Assembly: GCA_902620465.1 (NCBI GenBank)
Contig: CACNIF010000006.1
Location: 10,001-42,636 of the forward strand
DNA: 32,636 nucleotides
Reading direction: 5' to 3'
DNA from: an uncultured Pelagibacteraceae bacterium
GTDB taxonomy: Bacteria > Pseudomonadota > Alphaproteobacteria > Pelagibacterales > Pelagibacteraceae
How positions within the stretch are numbered: the stretch's first letter is position 1; the number at the start of each line of letters is the position of its first letter. Of the stretch, positions 17,997 through 25,771 are shown one piece after another. The notes under the pieces are model-generated. The model worked only from the letters and a program-made list of their open reading frames with translations, was not told the DNA's origin and did no database searches. The translations under genes were made by a program, and so were the position numbers.

Positions 17997-19633
17997 TTGT
18001 CGTCATCTTTTTTATTCAAGATTACATCACCTAAATATGCATCAGGAAACATTTTTATAAAATCATTATACAATTTAGTTTTTTTTATATCATTAATTAA
18101 TTTTTTTTTATCGTTGTCTGCTTGTTGTTTTACAGACATTTCTCCCATTTCTTTACTAAAAGAAATTATCCATCTTTCTCCAGTCCACTCATAAAGTCTT
18201 GAGGACAGCTCTTTGACAAAAGATTTATCTAAGTTTTCGTTAAAAGATATTTCTATTCTATTTCTCTCAAAATTTACTAAATTGACATTTTTTTCAAGTT
18301 CATATTTTAGTTTAATTTCTTTTTTTTCATTACAAATATCTAAAAGATCTTTAAATGAGTCAATTATCCTATTTTCAGCTTTGATATTTGCATCGCTTTC
18401 GAGTTTAATTTTTTTTTCTTGAGTAATATTTTTAATTTGATCGATAGCATCATTTTTAGTGGTGTAATTCAAATCCTTTTCTAATGATAATTTTGTCTTA
18501 TCATTTTCTGTATCTATTTTTTGCTTAAAAGGATTAAGATATATCAATCGCATTAAATACATTTCAATTGATAAGTTTTGGTTGGAAACTAATTCTAACT
18601 CCTCTATGGTTTTAATTGTAAATTGCCAAAATAAAATAAGTAATTTATTATCTATAGAATTAGAAATTTTCTTAATTTTAGAAAATTCCTCATCATTTAA
18701 AGAAAAGTTTGTACTTTCGAGTGTTAACGAATTTATATTTTTAAAATAATATATTAGCTCTAAAAAATCATTTATGAAAACTTTAGGATTTACACCTTGG
18801 TCAAAAATTTTTCTATAAATTTCCAAAACTTTTTTTTCTTCACCTTGCAAAAGTAAATCAAACATTTCGATAAGTTGAGATTTATCAAAATATCCAAAAA
18901 TTTTTTGAGCTTCTTTTAAATCTAATTCTTTATCTTTGTTTAGCGATAACAGACCTCTATCTAATAACGACAATGCATCTCTAACAGAACCCTCTGAGAT
19001 TTTAACGATTAATTTCAAGGCTTCATCGGAGACATTTCCATTCTCATTATCTTTTACTTTTTTGATAAATTGAAACAAATCTTCAGATTTGACTCTTGAT
19101 AAGTCAAATCTTTGACATCTTGATACGATAGTCACTGGAACTTTTTTTATCTCAGTTGTAGCAAGGATGAATTTTAAATAATTTGGTGGTTCTTCGAGGA
19201 TTTTTAAGAGAGCATTAAATGCACTAGAGGATATTTGATGTACTTCATCAATAATAAAAATTTTATATTTTGAGGAAGTCGGTCCATATCTTGAAAACTC
19301 TATTAGGTCTCTAATATCATTAATTGACGTTTTGTCTGCTCCATTCAGTTCTAAAACATCCATGTGACTTGATTTTGAAATGCCCTCACAATTTGCGCAT
19401 AGATTTTTTTCACAAAGTTTTTCTATTCCATTTAAACAATTTAGAGATTTTGCAACAATTCTTGCTATCGTTGTTTTGCCTACACCACGAATTCCTGTAA
19501 AAAGATATGCATTTGGAACTTTATCAGCTTTAATTGAGTTAATAATTGTATCAGATGCAACTTTTTGACCGATTAATTCTCCAAAAATTTTTGGTCTATA
19601 TTTTAATGCTAACACTTTAGATTTTTCGTTCAT
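17993..19633 (-). CDS. dnaX: DNA polymerase III subunits gamma/tau
   Basis: DnaX is the clamp-loader ATPase of the replisome; tau also tethers polymerase and helicase. The 546-residue protein has Walker A GIRGVGKT (47-54), four zinc-binding cysteines (C66, C74, C79, C82), Walker B with DEVH (129-132) and the sensor SRC (171-173). Domain III runs to about 370, followed by a charged linker and a tau-specific C-terminal domain. A run of nine A on the coding strand (18417-18409) falls at E406-K407-K408-I409, and the -1 frame there reads AAT then TAA. Slippage would yield a ~409-residue gamma. The gene starts 12 nt after the SRP RNA terminal stem and overlaps ybaB by 4 nt. Confidence 0.97.
   Translation of the reverse strand: MNEKSKVLALKYRPKIFGELIGQKVASDTIINSIKADKVPNAYLFTGIRGVGKTTIARIVAKSLNCLNGIEKLCEKNLCANCEGISKSSHMDVLELNGADKTSINDIRDLIEFSRYGPTSSKYKIFIIDEVHQISSSAFNALLKILEEPPNYLKFILATTEIKKVPVTIVSRCQRFDLSRVKSEDLFQFIKKVKDNENGNVSDEALKLIVKISEGSVRDALSLLDRGLLSLNKDKELDLKEAQKIFGYFDKSQLIEMFDLLLQGEEKKVLEIYRKIFDQGVNPKVFINDFLELIYYFKNINSLTLESTNFSLNDEEFSKIKKISNSIDNKLLILFWQFTIKTIEELELVSNQNLSIEMYLMRLIYLNPFKQKIDTENDKTKLSLEKDLNYTTKNDAIDQIKNITQEKKIKLESDANIKAENRIIDSFKDLLDICNEKKEIKLKYELEKNVNLVNFERNRIEISFNENLDKSFVKELSSRLYEWTGERWIISFSKEMGEMSVKQQADNDKKKLINDIKKTKLYNDFIKMFPDAYLGDVILNKKDDDK
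18409..18417 (-). promoter_or_regulatory. candidate dnaX slippage/frameshift site
   Basis: Nine consecutive A on the coding strand lie in frame as GAA AAA AAA ATT, giving the slippery heptamer A AAA AAA. A -1 ribosomal shift, or one extra A from polymerase slippage, leads straight to AAT TAA. The position matches the gamma/tau boundary used in E. coli and Thermus. Long A-runs are frequent in this genome, so this remains a prediction. Confidence 0.4.
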
Positions 19634-19639
19634 TTTAAA

Positions 19640-19731
19640 TTCTCAGGAGACTAGAACCTGAAAAGCTCTCTTTACTAGTGCTATCTTTCGATCCTCCTAG
19701 GTTTCAAGGAGTGTCCACCTCTAGCCTCCAA
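19640..19731 (-). ncRNA. ffs: signal recognition particle RNA (small bacterial 4.5S type)
   Basis: The RNA core folds into one long hairpin. The terminal stem GGAGGCUAGA pairs with UCUAGUCUCC over 10 pairs (19729-19720 with 19655-19646). The tip has the SRP helix 8 layout: CUAG, internal loop GAGG, AUC, tetraloop GAAA (19689-19686), GAU, internal loop AGCA, CUAG. The AGCA strand and GNRA tetraloop are the Ffh-binding features of 4.5S RNA. The sequence diverges from E. coli but the structure fits. A strong -10 stands just upstream. Location directly before dnaX is common for alphaproteobacterial ffs. There is no terminator before dnaX. Exact ends are uncertain by a few bases. Confidence 0.88.
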
Positions 19732-19735
19732 AGAT

Positions 19736-19765
19736 ATTATAGCAGTAATATTTTCCAATCTACAA
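19736..19765 (-). promoter_or_regulatory. ffs promoter
   Basis: On the minus strand a perfect TATAAT (19741-19736) is preceded by TTGTAG (19765-19760) with an 18-nt spacer. Transcription is expected about 6-7 nt downstream, at 19729-19730, which coincides with the 5' end of the SRP RNA stem. It may also drive dnaX, ybaB and recR. Confidence 0.7.
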
Positions 19766-19779
19766 CAAAAGAATATAAA

Positions 19780-20610
19780 TTACTTTTCTCTTATTTCGTC
19801 AGCTTCAAAAACACCTAAAACGTGAAAATCTTGACAATGTAAACCTAATTCCTCTAATGATTTTTTAACTTTTACATCCTCTATATGACCATCAAGATCA
19901 CATAAAAAAAAATAAGAATCAAAGGAATTTTTTTCAGGGTAACTTTGTAGTTTGGTTAAGTTTACACCATTGATAGCAAAGCCACCTAGTGATTGATATA
20001 AGGCTGCTGGTTTGCTTTTTAATTTGAATAGAAAAGATGTAATATATTTTTTGTCGCCATATTCTGGTTGAAAGATGTTTTTACCCATAATTAAAAACCT
20101 AGTAAGATTTCCTTTTTCATTTTCAATATTTTTTTTTATTACTTCTAATCCATAAGTTTCTGCACTTAAAGTAGAAGCAATTGCAGCATTTTTAGTATCT
20201 TTAATTCTAGATATCATTTCTGCTGATCCGGCTGTATCTGCTCTAACATGTTCAATTAAATTATTTAATTTTATAAAATTTGAACATTGTGAGAGTGCTT
20301 GCGAGTGAGAGTAAACATTTTTTATGTCAGATATTTTTGTACCAGGGATTGCTAACAAATTATGCTCAATTTTTTGAAAATACTCTGAATAAATATTTAA
20401 TCGATATTTAAATACCAAATATTCAATTCCTATATTTCCAGTAATTCTGTTAGACTCTGGTATAATTATTCTAGAGGATGGATCTTCAAAAGCTTTTGAA
20501 AAACATTCATCAAAAGTCTTACATGGTATTATCTTAGCTTTTGGGGCGACAGATAAGGCAGCTAGATGTGAATATGCTCCAAATGTTCCTTGAAAATAAA
20601 TTTTTTTCAT
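19780..20610 (-). CDS. pheA: prephenate dehydratase
   Basis: PheA converts prephenate to phenylpyruvate in phenylalanine synthesis. This is the monofunctional form: a periplasmic-binding-like catalytic domain (about 1-180) and an ACT regulatory domain (about 190-270, starting TSFLFKLKSKPAALYQSLG). The N terminus shows FQGTFGAYSH, and the catalytic TRF motif is present in NLTRFLIMGK (about 168-177). The ACT domain implies feedback by phenylalanine. I choose the ATG at 20610, whose A is the last base of the kdsB stop (TGATG). A GTG one codon upstream is also possible and would give 277 residues. Confidence 0.95.
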   Translation of the reverse strand: MKKIYFQGTFGAYSHLAALSVAPKAKIIPCKTFDECFSKAFEDPSSRIIIPESNRITGNIGIEYLVFKYRLNIYSEYFQKIEHNLLAIPGTKISDIKNVYSHSQALSQCSNFIKLNNLIEHVRADTAGSAEMISRIKDTKNAAIASTLSAETYGLEVIKKNIENEKGNLTRFLIMGKNIFQPEYGDKKYITSFLFKLKSKPAALYQSLGGFAINGVNLTKLQSYPEKNSFDSYFFLCDLDGHIEDVKVKKSLEELGLHCQDFHVLGVFEADEIREK

Positions 20611-21344
20611 CACGTCTTATATTCCATAATCTTTTTAATAGCCACAAAATCCTCTTTTGTGTCTATTCCAATTGAATGTGATTTGGCAAGAGCAACGTTT
20701 ATTTTAATTTTATTTTCTAAGGCTCTTAATTGTTCTAACTTATATTTAGCCTCATTAGGTGACTCTTTGTATGATACAAAATCTTTAAGGGTTCCCATTT
20801 GATAACAATAAATACCGATATGATGATATGTGTTTAAATCTTTTTTTAAGGTTTTTCTTTTAAAATAAATTGCCTCTGGGAAATTTTTATCATTTAATTC
20901 TTCTTTTGTTTTTACTTTAACCGCACTTTGATCATCATAAAGTTTTTTATCTAAAATTTTTGAAGCAAGAGTACCAATTTTTGAATTTGTATTTATCATA
21001 AATTGGTTAAGATTCCTTATATCATCAACATCAATTAAAGGCTCATCTCCTTGAAGATTCATGACTAAATCAATGTTTGGTATCTTGATTTTTTGTAGAG
21101 CTTCATAAATTCTATCTGTTCCTGTATTATGTTTATTGCTAGTCAATACTGCTTCACCACCATTTTTTTTAACATCATCCATGATTTCTCGATTTTCAGT
21201 CGCAACTATTACATCCCCAATTCTTGCTTTTTCAGCCCTTCTAAACACATGAGAAATGATGGATAAACCATTAATTTTTAGAAGTGGTTTTCCCGGCAAC
21301 CTTGTGGCTGCTAGTCTTGATGGGATTATAATTAGTGTTTTCAT
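20610..21344 (-). CDS. kdsB: 3-deoxy-manno-octulosonate cytidylyltransferase (CMP-Kdo synthetase)
   Basis: KdsB activates Kdo with CTP so that it can be added to lipid A. The 244-residue protein starts with the nucleotidyltransferase signature IIPSRLAATRLPGKPL (5-20). It keeps the metal-binding MNLQGDEPL (about 95-103) and the family blocks YHHIGIYCY and SPNEAKYKLEQLRALE. It is translationally coupled to pheA by a one-base overlap. kdsD, for the earlier Kdo step, is at 26390-27355 and lptC/lptB follow it, so the window codes for several parts of the LPS pathway. It diverges from the cytochrome gene across 109 nt. Confidence 0.96.
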   Translation of the reverse strand: MKTLIIIPSRLAATRLPGKPLLKINGLSIISHVFRRAEKARIGDVIVATENREIMDDVKKNGGEAVLTSNKHNTGTDRIYEALQKIKIPNIDLVMNLQGDEPLIDVDDIRNLNQFMINTNSKIGTLASKILDKKLYDDQSAVKVKTKEELNDKNFPEAIYFKRKTLKKDLNTYHHIGIYCYQMGTLKDFVSYKESPNEAKYKLEQLRALENKIKINVALAKSHSIGIDTKEDFVAIKKIMEYKT

Positions 21345-21453
21345 ACGTCATTGTTATTTGTTGATACACTACAAGCAGAGGCAATAATATACATCAAATA
21401 TGTAAGCAATTTTTAATTTATAATGTTATACGTTCAAAATAAAAATTTATAAA

Positions 21454-21996
21454 ATGGATTCTTTTGAAATAAACAAAATAGTAGCTGCGATATTGCTTGT
21501 TGCTCTTCTTTTAATAGGGATTAGCAAACTATCTAGTGTGATTTTCTATGTTGAAAAACCTAAAACGCCAGGATACGCAGTTGATATTGAACAGCCACTG
21601 ACCACGCAGTTAAAAACCGAAGGTGAAACCATAGAGCAAAAAATAGATATCGCCGCTTTAATGGCATTGGGAGATATTGCAACTGGAGAAAAAGTTTTTA
21701 AAAAATGTGCGGCTTGTCATTCAATCGTAAAAGGTGGAAAAAATAATATTGGGCCCGCACTATACAATGTTGTTGGAAGAAAAATTGGTGTTGTAAATGA
21801 TTATAAATATTCTAAGGCATTAGCTGGATATGGAGGGGAATGGACATTTGAGGAGTTAAATGGGTATTTGATCAAACCTGCCAAATGGATAAAGGGAACC
21901 AAAATGGCATTTGCAGGATTGAGAAAAGATAAGGATAGGGCTTCGGTGATTAAGTACTTAAACAAAAATTCAGATAACCCATTACCACTACCTTAA
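21454..21996 (+). CDS. cycM: membrane-anchored cytochrome c (CycM type)
   Basis: A mono-heme class I cytochrome c held on the periplasmic face by an N-terminal membrane segment. The 180-residue protein has a hydrophobic helix at about 8-33 (IVAAILLVALLLIGISKL). A linker of about 45 residues follows, then the cytochrome domain with heme attachment C85-A-A-C88-H89. The likely distal ligand is M151 (KWIKGTKMAFAGL). The anchor plus cytochrome layout matches alphaproteobacterial CycM/cytochrome c552, which passes electrons from the bc1 complex to the terminal oxidase. The symbol is assigned by architecture. It diverges from kdsB, as often seen in alphaproteobacteria, and overlaps argF by 9 nt at its 3' end. 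Confidence 0.9.
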   Translation: MDSFEINKIVAAILLVALLLIGISKLSSVIFYVEKPKTPGYAVDIEQPLTTQLKTEGETIEQKIDIAALMALGDIATGEKVFKKCAACHSIVKGGKNNIGPALYNVVGRKIGVVNDYKYSKALAGYGGEWTFEELNGYLIKPAKWIKGTKMAFAGLRKDKDRASVIKYLNKNSDNPLPLP

Positions 21997-22917
21997 TTTT
22001 CCAAAACAATAAAGTAGGATAGATTTTTGCACATGCACTCTATTAAGTGCTTGTGTCCAAACTTTTGATTGTTTACTAGAAAATACTTTTTCATCAACTT
22101 CATTCCCCCTTGGCAAACAGTGAAGAAAAATACAATCTTTCTTTGCATAACTCATCATTTTTTTATCAATCTTAAATTTTTTAAAACTTTTCAATTTTTT
22201 TGATTTATTTACTTTATCATTGATAGATATAACTTTATCAGAAAAAAGAACATCTGCGTTAAAAGCAGCTTTTTTAGGACTTAAATAAATTTCTATTTTA
22301 TTATTGTTTTTTTGTATGTAGTCCATAATATTTTTATTTGGTTTATATTTTTTAGGACAACCAATTTTTAATCTAAATGAAAATTTAATTGAAGCTGCAA
22401 TTAAAGAATTTAAAACATTATTACAGTCACCTATCCAAGCAATATTTAATTTTTGTATAGGCTTCTTCTTTATTTCCTCAACCGTAAAGATATCAGACAA
22501 AATCTGGGTTGGGTGAGATGAAGGGCTTAGCCCGTTAATAACTGGAATTGATAAATGTTTTTTGAATTCCTCTAGTTTTTTATCGCTATCAGTTCTTAAC
22601 ATAAAAGCATCACCAAAATTGGATAATATCTTAGCTGTATCTTCTATACTTTCACCACCCTTCGACAAATGAAGCTCATCAGGTCTTAATGTCAAAGTGC
22701 TTCCTCCAAGTTGCCTGATTGCAAGATAAAAACTTAGTCTTGTCCTTAAACTTGATTTCTCAAACATTTGAATTAATAATTTTCCTTTAAGAGGAGCATC
22801 TTTATCCACATCAAGATGATTTAGTTTTTTTCTTAAATTTTTTCTTTTTTGTGCGTCATTAATAATTTTTCTAAGATTTTTAGGTGAAATATCTTTTAAA
22901 TTTATAAAATGTTTCAT
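21988..22917 (-). CDS. argF: ornithine carbamoyltransferase
   Basis: ArgF transfers a carbamoyl group to ornithine to make citrulline. The 309-residue length is typical. The carbamoyl-phosphate-binding motif is SLRTR (56-60, in FEKSSLRTRLSF), a variant of the usual STRTR. The ornithine-binding HCLPRG is present near 270, which separates it from aspartate carbamoyltransferase. HPTQILSD is present near 136. It follows argD by one nucleotide, forming an argD-argF unit downstream of the divergent gcrA, an alphaproteobacterial arrangement. The hslO gene that often follows in relatives is absent here. Confidence 0.96.
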   Translation of the reverse strand: MKHFINLKDISPKNLRKIINDAQKRKNLRKKLNHLDVDKDAPLKGKLLIQMFEKSSLRTRLSFYLAIRQLGGSTLTLRPDELHLSKGGESIEDTAKILSNFGDAFMLRTDSDKKLEEFKKHLSIPVINGLSPSSHPTQILSDIFTVEEIKKKPIQKLNIAWIGDCNNVLNSLIAASIKFSFRLKIGCPKKYKPNKNIMDYIQKNNNKIEIYLSPKKAAFNADVLFSDKVISINDKVNKSKKLKSFKKFKIDKKMMSYAKKDCIFLHCLPRGNEVDEKVFSSKQSKVWTQALNRVHVQKSILLYCFGKLR

Positions 22918-22918
22918 T

Positions 22919-24085
22919 TTAGCTCATTTTTGAACATACATTATCAATGATTTTTAATGCTTGATTAATTTCTGTTTTTTTAACATTTAGTGGGGGTAAA
23001 ATACGAACAACATTCTCAGCTGCACGTATAGTAAGTAATTTATTATCCATCAATTTTTTAATAAACGTTGACTGATCTGTATAAAGCTGAACTCCAATTA
23101 ATAAACCTTTTCCTCTTATTTCTCTAATAATCTTTGGATATTTTTTTTTTAAAAGATTTAAATTTATAAAAAAGTATTTTGACAATTTCTTTACATTATT
23201 TAAGAATTTTTTACTTGAAACTATATCTATTACTGAATTCCCAACTGCCATTGCCAAAGGATTACCTCCAAAAGTTGAGCCATGAGTGCCTGGTATCATT
23301 CCAGAAGCTACTTTTTTATTCATTAAAACTGCACCAATAGGGAATCCACCACCTATACCTTTAGCGATAGGAACGATATCTGGTTTTATTTTTGAGCTTT
23401 CAAAAGCCAAAAAATCTGCTGATCTGGAAATTCCTGTTTGAACTTCATCAGCAATTAATAAAATTTTTTTTTTATTGCATAATTTTCTTAATTCTTTAAG
23501 GCACCAATCAGGAATCACTTTGATACCTCCTTCTCCCATAATTGGTTCAATCATTATAGCTGCGGTACTTTTAGTGATTTTTTTTTTCAGAGATTTGTGA
23601 TCTCCAAAAATAAAATGATCAAAACCTGGAACTTTTGGTCCAAAACCCTCTGCCATTTTTTTTGATCCACTTGCAAAAATTGCTGCAATAGTTCTTCCAT
23701 GAAAAGAATTTTTTACACATAAAATTCTGTTTTTATAAGGCTTGCCAATTGAATAAAAGTATCGTCTAGCAACTTTAATGGATGCTTCAGTAGCTTCTGC
23801 ACCACTATTTTGGAATATTACGTAATCAGCAAAAGTTTTTTGACATAATTTTTTTGCTAACATTTCCCCCTCAGGAATTTTAAAGGCATTTGAAATATGC
23901 CAAAGTTTTTTAGATTGATTTTGTATTGTTTGAACTAGTTTAGGATGTGCGTGACCTAAACAATTTACAGCTATTCCTTGAACGAAATCTAAATATTTTA
24001 CTCCTTTAGAAGTGTAAAGATAGCTTCCTTTACCTTTTGAAAAAGAAATTTTTTTTCTATTATAATTTTTTGCTAAATAGCTCAT
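22919..24085 (-). CDS. argD: acetylornithine aminotransferase
   Basis: A PLP-dependent class III aminotransferase that converts N-acetylglutamate semialdehyde to N-acetylornithine; homologues often also serve in diaminopimelate synthesis. The 388-residue protein shows NSGAEATEASIKVAR (about 94-108), SFHGRTIAA, the PLP-ring contact LIADEVQTGISR (about 206-217) and the Schiff-base lysine in PIAKGIGGGFPIGA (about 238-251). It is first in the argD-argF unit. Upstream, 170 nt of very AT-rich DNA separate it from gcrA. I see no RNA gene or clear operator there. Confidence 0.95.
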   Translation of the reverse strand: MSYLAKNYNRKKISFSKGKGSYLYTSKGVKYLDFVQGIAVNCLGHAHPKLVQTIQNQSKKLWHISNAFKIPEGEMLAKKLCQKTFADYVIFQNSGAEATEASIKVARRYFYSIGKPYKNRILCVKNSFHGRTIAAIFASGSKKMAEGFGPKVPGFDHFIFGDHKSLKKKITKSTAAIMIEPIMGEGGIKVIPDWCLKELRKLCNKKKILLIADEVQTGISRSADFLAFESSKIKPDIVPIAKGIGGGFPIGAVLMNKKVASGMIPGTHGSTFGGNPLAMAVGNSVIDIVSSKKFLNNVKKLSKYFFINLNLLKKKYPKIIREIRGKGLLIGVQLYTDQSTFIKKLMDNKLLTIRAAENVVRILPPLNVKKTEINQALKIIDNVCSKMS

Positions 24086-24255
24086 TTTAATATTGTTTTT
24101 ATAAACAAAAAAATTAAATACAAGTTGGGATTGAATATCACTCTAAATATTTCAAGTTAAATAATGTTGATAACTGCAAATAATATATTTTTTATTAGTG
24201 TTTTTTATCAGTATATTGTGTTTATATATTTTCTAAATACATTATATAGTAAATT

Positions 24256-24750
24256 ATGAGCTGGACCGAAGAAAAAGTCAATAAATTGAAAGAGCTTTGG
24301 GGAAAAGGTAACACTGCAAGTCAAATAGCTGAAATAATCGGTGGTATTACTCGAAACGCAGTAATTGGAAAAGCGCATAGACTTAATCTTTCAGCAAAAA
24401 TTAAAACTAGAACCGTGCCCTCAAATGAAACCTACAATAATACATCAGAACAAAGAAACAATAAGGTTAAGAGAGGACGAAGAAGTAAATTTAAATCGTT
24501 AATTATTGAAAAAGATTTTGAACCTGAAAATCCAAAACAGCTTGAAGAACTTGATGAAAATTCTTGTAAGTGGCCAATCGGTCATCCTGATGAAAAATCA
24601 TTTTATTTTTGTGGAAGAACATCATTAAAAGACTTCTCTTATTGTAAGCTCCATTTGCTTTACGCTTATCAACCGAAAGGCAAAAAAGAAGATGTAGTTG
24701 AAAAGGATGAGGTGCCAGAATTTATTGGAAAAAAAATAAAATCTGCCTAG
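24256..24750 (+). CDS. gcrA: GcrA family cell-cycle regulator
   Basis: GcrA is an alphaproteobacterial transcription factor that binds sigma70 RNA polymerase and, in Caulobacter, activates promoters carrying CcrM-methylated GANTC. The 164-residue protein has the defining N-terminal DNA-binding domain, MSWTEEKVNKLKELWGKG followed by ITRNAVIGKAHRL (about 1-50). A basic linker (about 65-95) leads to a C-terminal cysteine-containing domain (SCKWPIGHP, FCGR, YCKLH). Length and domains are normal. Whether this genome encodes CcrM cannot be told from the window. It ends 6 nt from the convergent gene. Confidence 0.96.
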   Translation: MSWTEEKVNKLKELWGKGNTASQIAEIIGGITRNAVIGKAHRLNLSAKIKTRTVPSNETYNNTSEQRNNKVKRGRRSKFKSLIIEKDFEPENPKQLEELDENSCKWPIGHPDEKSFYFCGRTSLKDFSYCKLHLLYAYQPKGKKEDVVEKDEVPEFIGKKIKSA

Positions 24751-24756
24751 TAAAAT

Positions 24757-25710
24757 TTAATCCATATTATTTTTTTTTGAATATTCACCCCCCTCTCTCC
24801 ACATATATGAGTATTTTTCAACTTCGTTACTAAAAATTTTTTTTGAAGGCAAGCCAATATCAAAATTTGTCTTATACTTGCCTGAGACGACATTATCATA
24901 ATTTAGTAACTTTAACTGATCAACAGTTAACAAAGGATTCGGCAATAATTGGAAAAGTCTTGCTGTCATCATTGCCAAAGGAAGTGGAAATGGTATTAAG
25001 AGTCTTTTTTTATTTATGGTATTAAGTAAAATGATTAAAATTTCTTTAAAAGTCAAAACCTCAGGACCTATGCACTCAATAACATTCGAATTAACTTTTT
25101 TTGAAATTACAAAATAAATAATATCCGTCAAATCTGAACAATGAATAGGAGTAAATTTTGTATTACCATAATAGTACAATGGGAATATCGGTAACCTGCT
25201 TAGTAATGTCATCAAATTACAACTAAAATTATCAGAAGATGAATAAACAATTGATGGTCGTAAAATTGTTGTGTTGGGAAAAATTTTTAAAATATTTTGT
25301 TCACCTTTCAATTTACTTTGAGCATATTTGGAATCTAATGCTTCGTTTATTCCCAAAGCAGAAATATGAATAAATTGTTTTAATTTATATTCCTTACACA
25401 ATTTAGCCAAAAGAGATGGAAATACAGAATGGATATTCTTAAATGTGTTTCCATTTTTTTTTTCAAATAAAATACCAATTAAGTTGATACAAATTTCGGC
25501 TGACTCAAAAAGTTTTCTAACTTTATTTTCATCAAAAATATTACACTCTTTTATCTCAATATAACCTGCATTTCCTTGGGTTTTGATTATATGACCTTTT
25601 TGATGAATATTTCTTGTAACTACTGTAACTGTGTAGTTATTTTGAGTTAACTTTCTTATAAGGTAAGATCCTATTTGACCCGTACCTCCCCATATCAAAA
25701 TTTTTTTCAT
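24757..25710 (-). CDS. NAD(P)-binding epimerase-like protein, complex I NDUFA9 type
   Basis: An atypical short-chain dehydrogenase with a Rossmann fold. The nucleotide-binding motif is IWGGTGQIGSYL near the N terminus. The usual YxxxK appears as YAQSKLKGE (about 128-136), preceded by FIHISALGI. The overall pattern matches the NDUFA9-like SDR group, accessory or assembly factors of respiratory complex I that are common in alphaproteobacteria. A ubiquinone-linked reductase role is also possible. I prefer the ATG at 25710, which puts the Rossmann strand at the usual distance. A TTG at 25722 would add four residues. It diverges from rnd across a TA-repeat palindrome. Confidence 0.8.
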   Translation of the reverse strand: MKKILIWGGTGQIGSYLIRKLTQNNYTVTVVTRNIHQKGHIIKTQGNAGYIEIKECNIFDENKVRKLFESAEICINLIGILFEKKNGNTFKNIHSVFPSLLAKLCKEYKLKQFIHISALGINEALDSKYAQSKLKGEQNILKIFPNTTILRPSIVYSSSDNFSCNLMTLLSRLPIFPLYYYGNTKFTPIHCSDLTDIIYFVISKKVNSNVIECIGPEVLTFKEILIILLNTINKKRLLIPFPLPLAMMTARLFQLLPNPLLTVDQLKLLNYDNVVSGKYKTNFDIGLPSKKIFSNEVEKYSYMWREGGEYSKKNNMD

Positions 25711-25746
25711 TTTAGTAATCAAAAAATAGACATTATAATTTAGTCT

Positions 25747-25771
25747 TATATATATATATAAATATATATAT
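25747..25771. repeat. TA-repeat palindrome between divergent genes
   Basis: Alternating TA runs broken by a central A (TATATATATATATA-A-ATATATATATA) can form a hairpin or cruciform. The tract lies in the 59-nt space between the divergent epimerase-like gene and rnd and runs into the rnd start codon. It may simply supply overlapping -10 elements for both genes. Confidence 0.6.

Noticed and set aside
24086..24255. A possible small RNA or regulator site between argD and gcrA
   Set aside because: The 170 nt are very AT-rich with no convincing stem, repeat or GANTC cluster; probably only the two divergent promoters.
25711..25722. TTG start four codons upstream in the epimerase-like gene
   Set aside because: The ATG at 25710 gives the usual N terminus before the Rossmann motif, and TTG is a weaker start.
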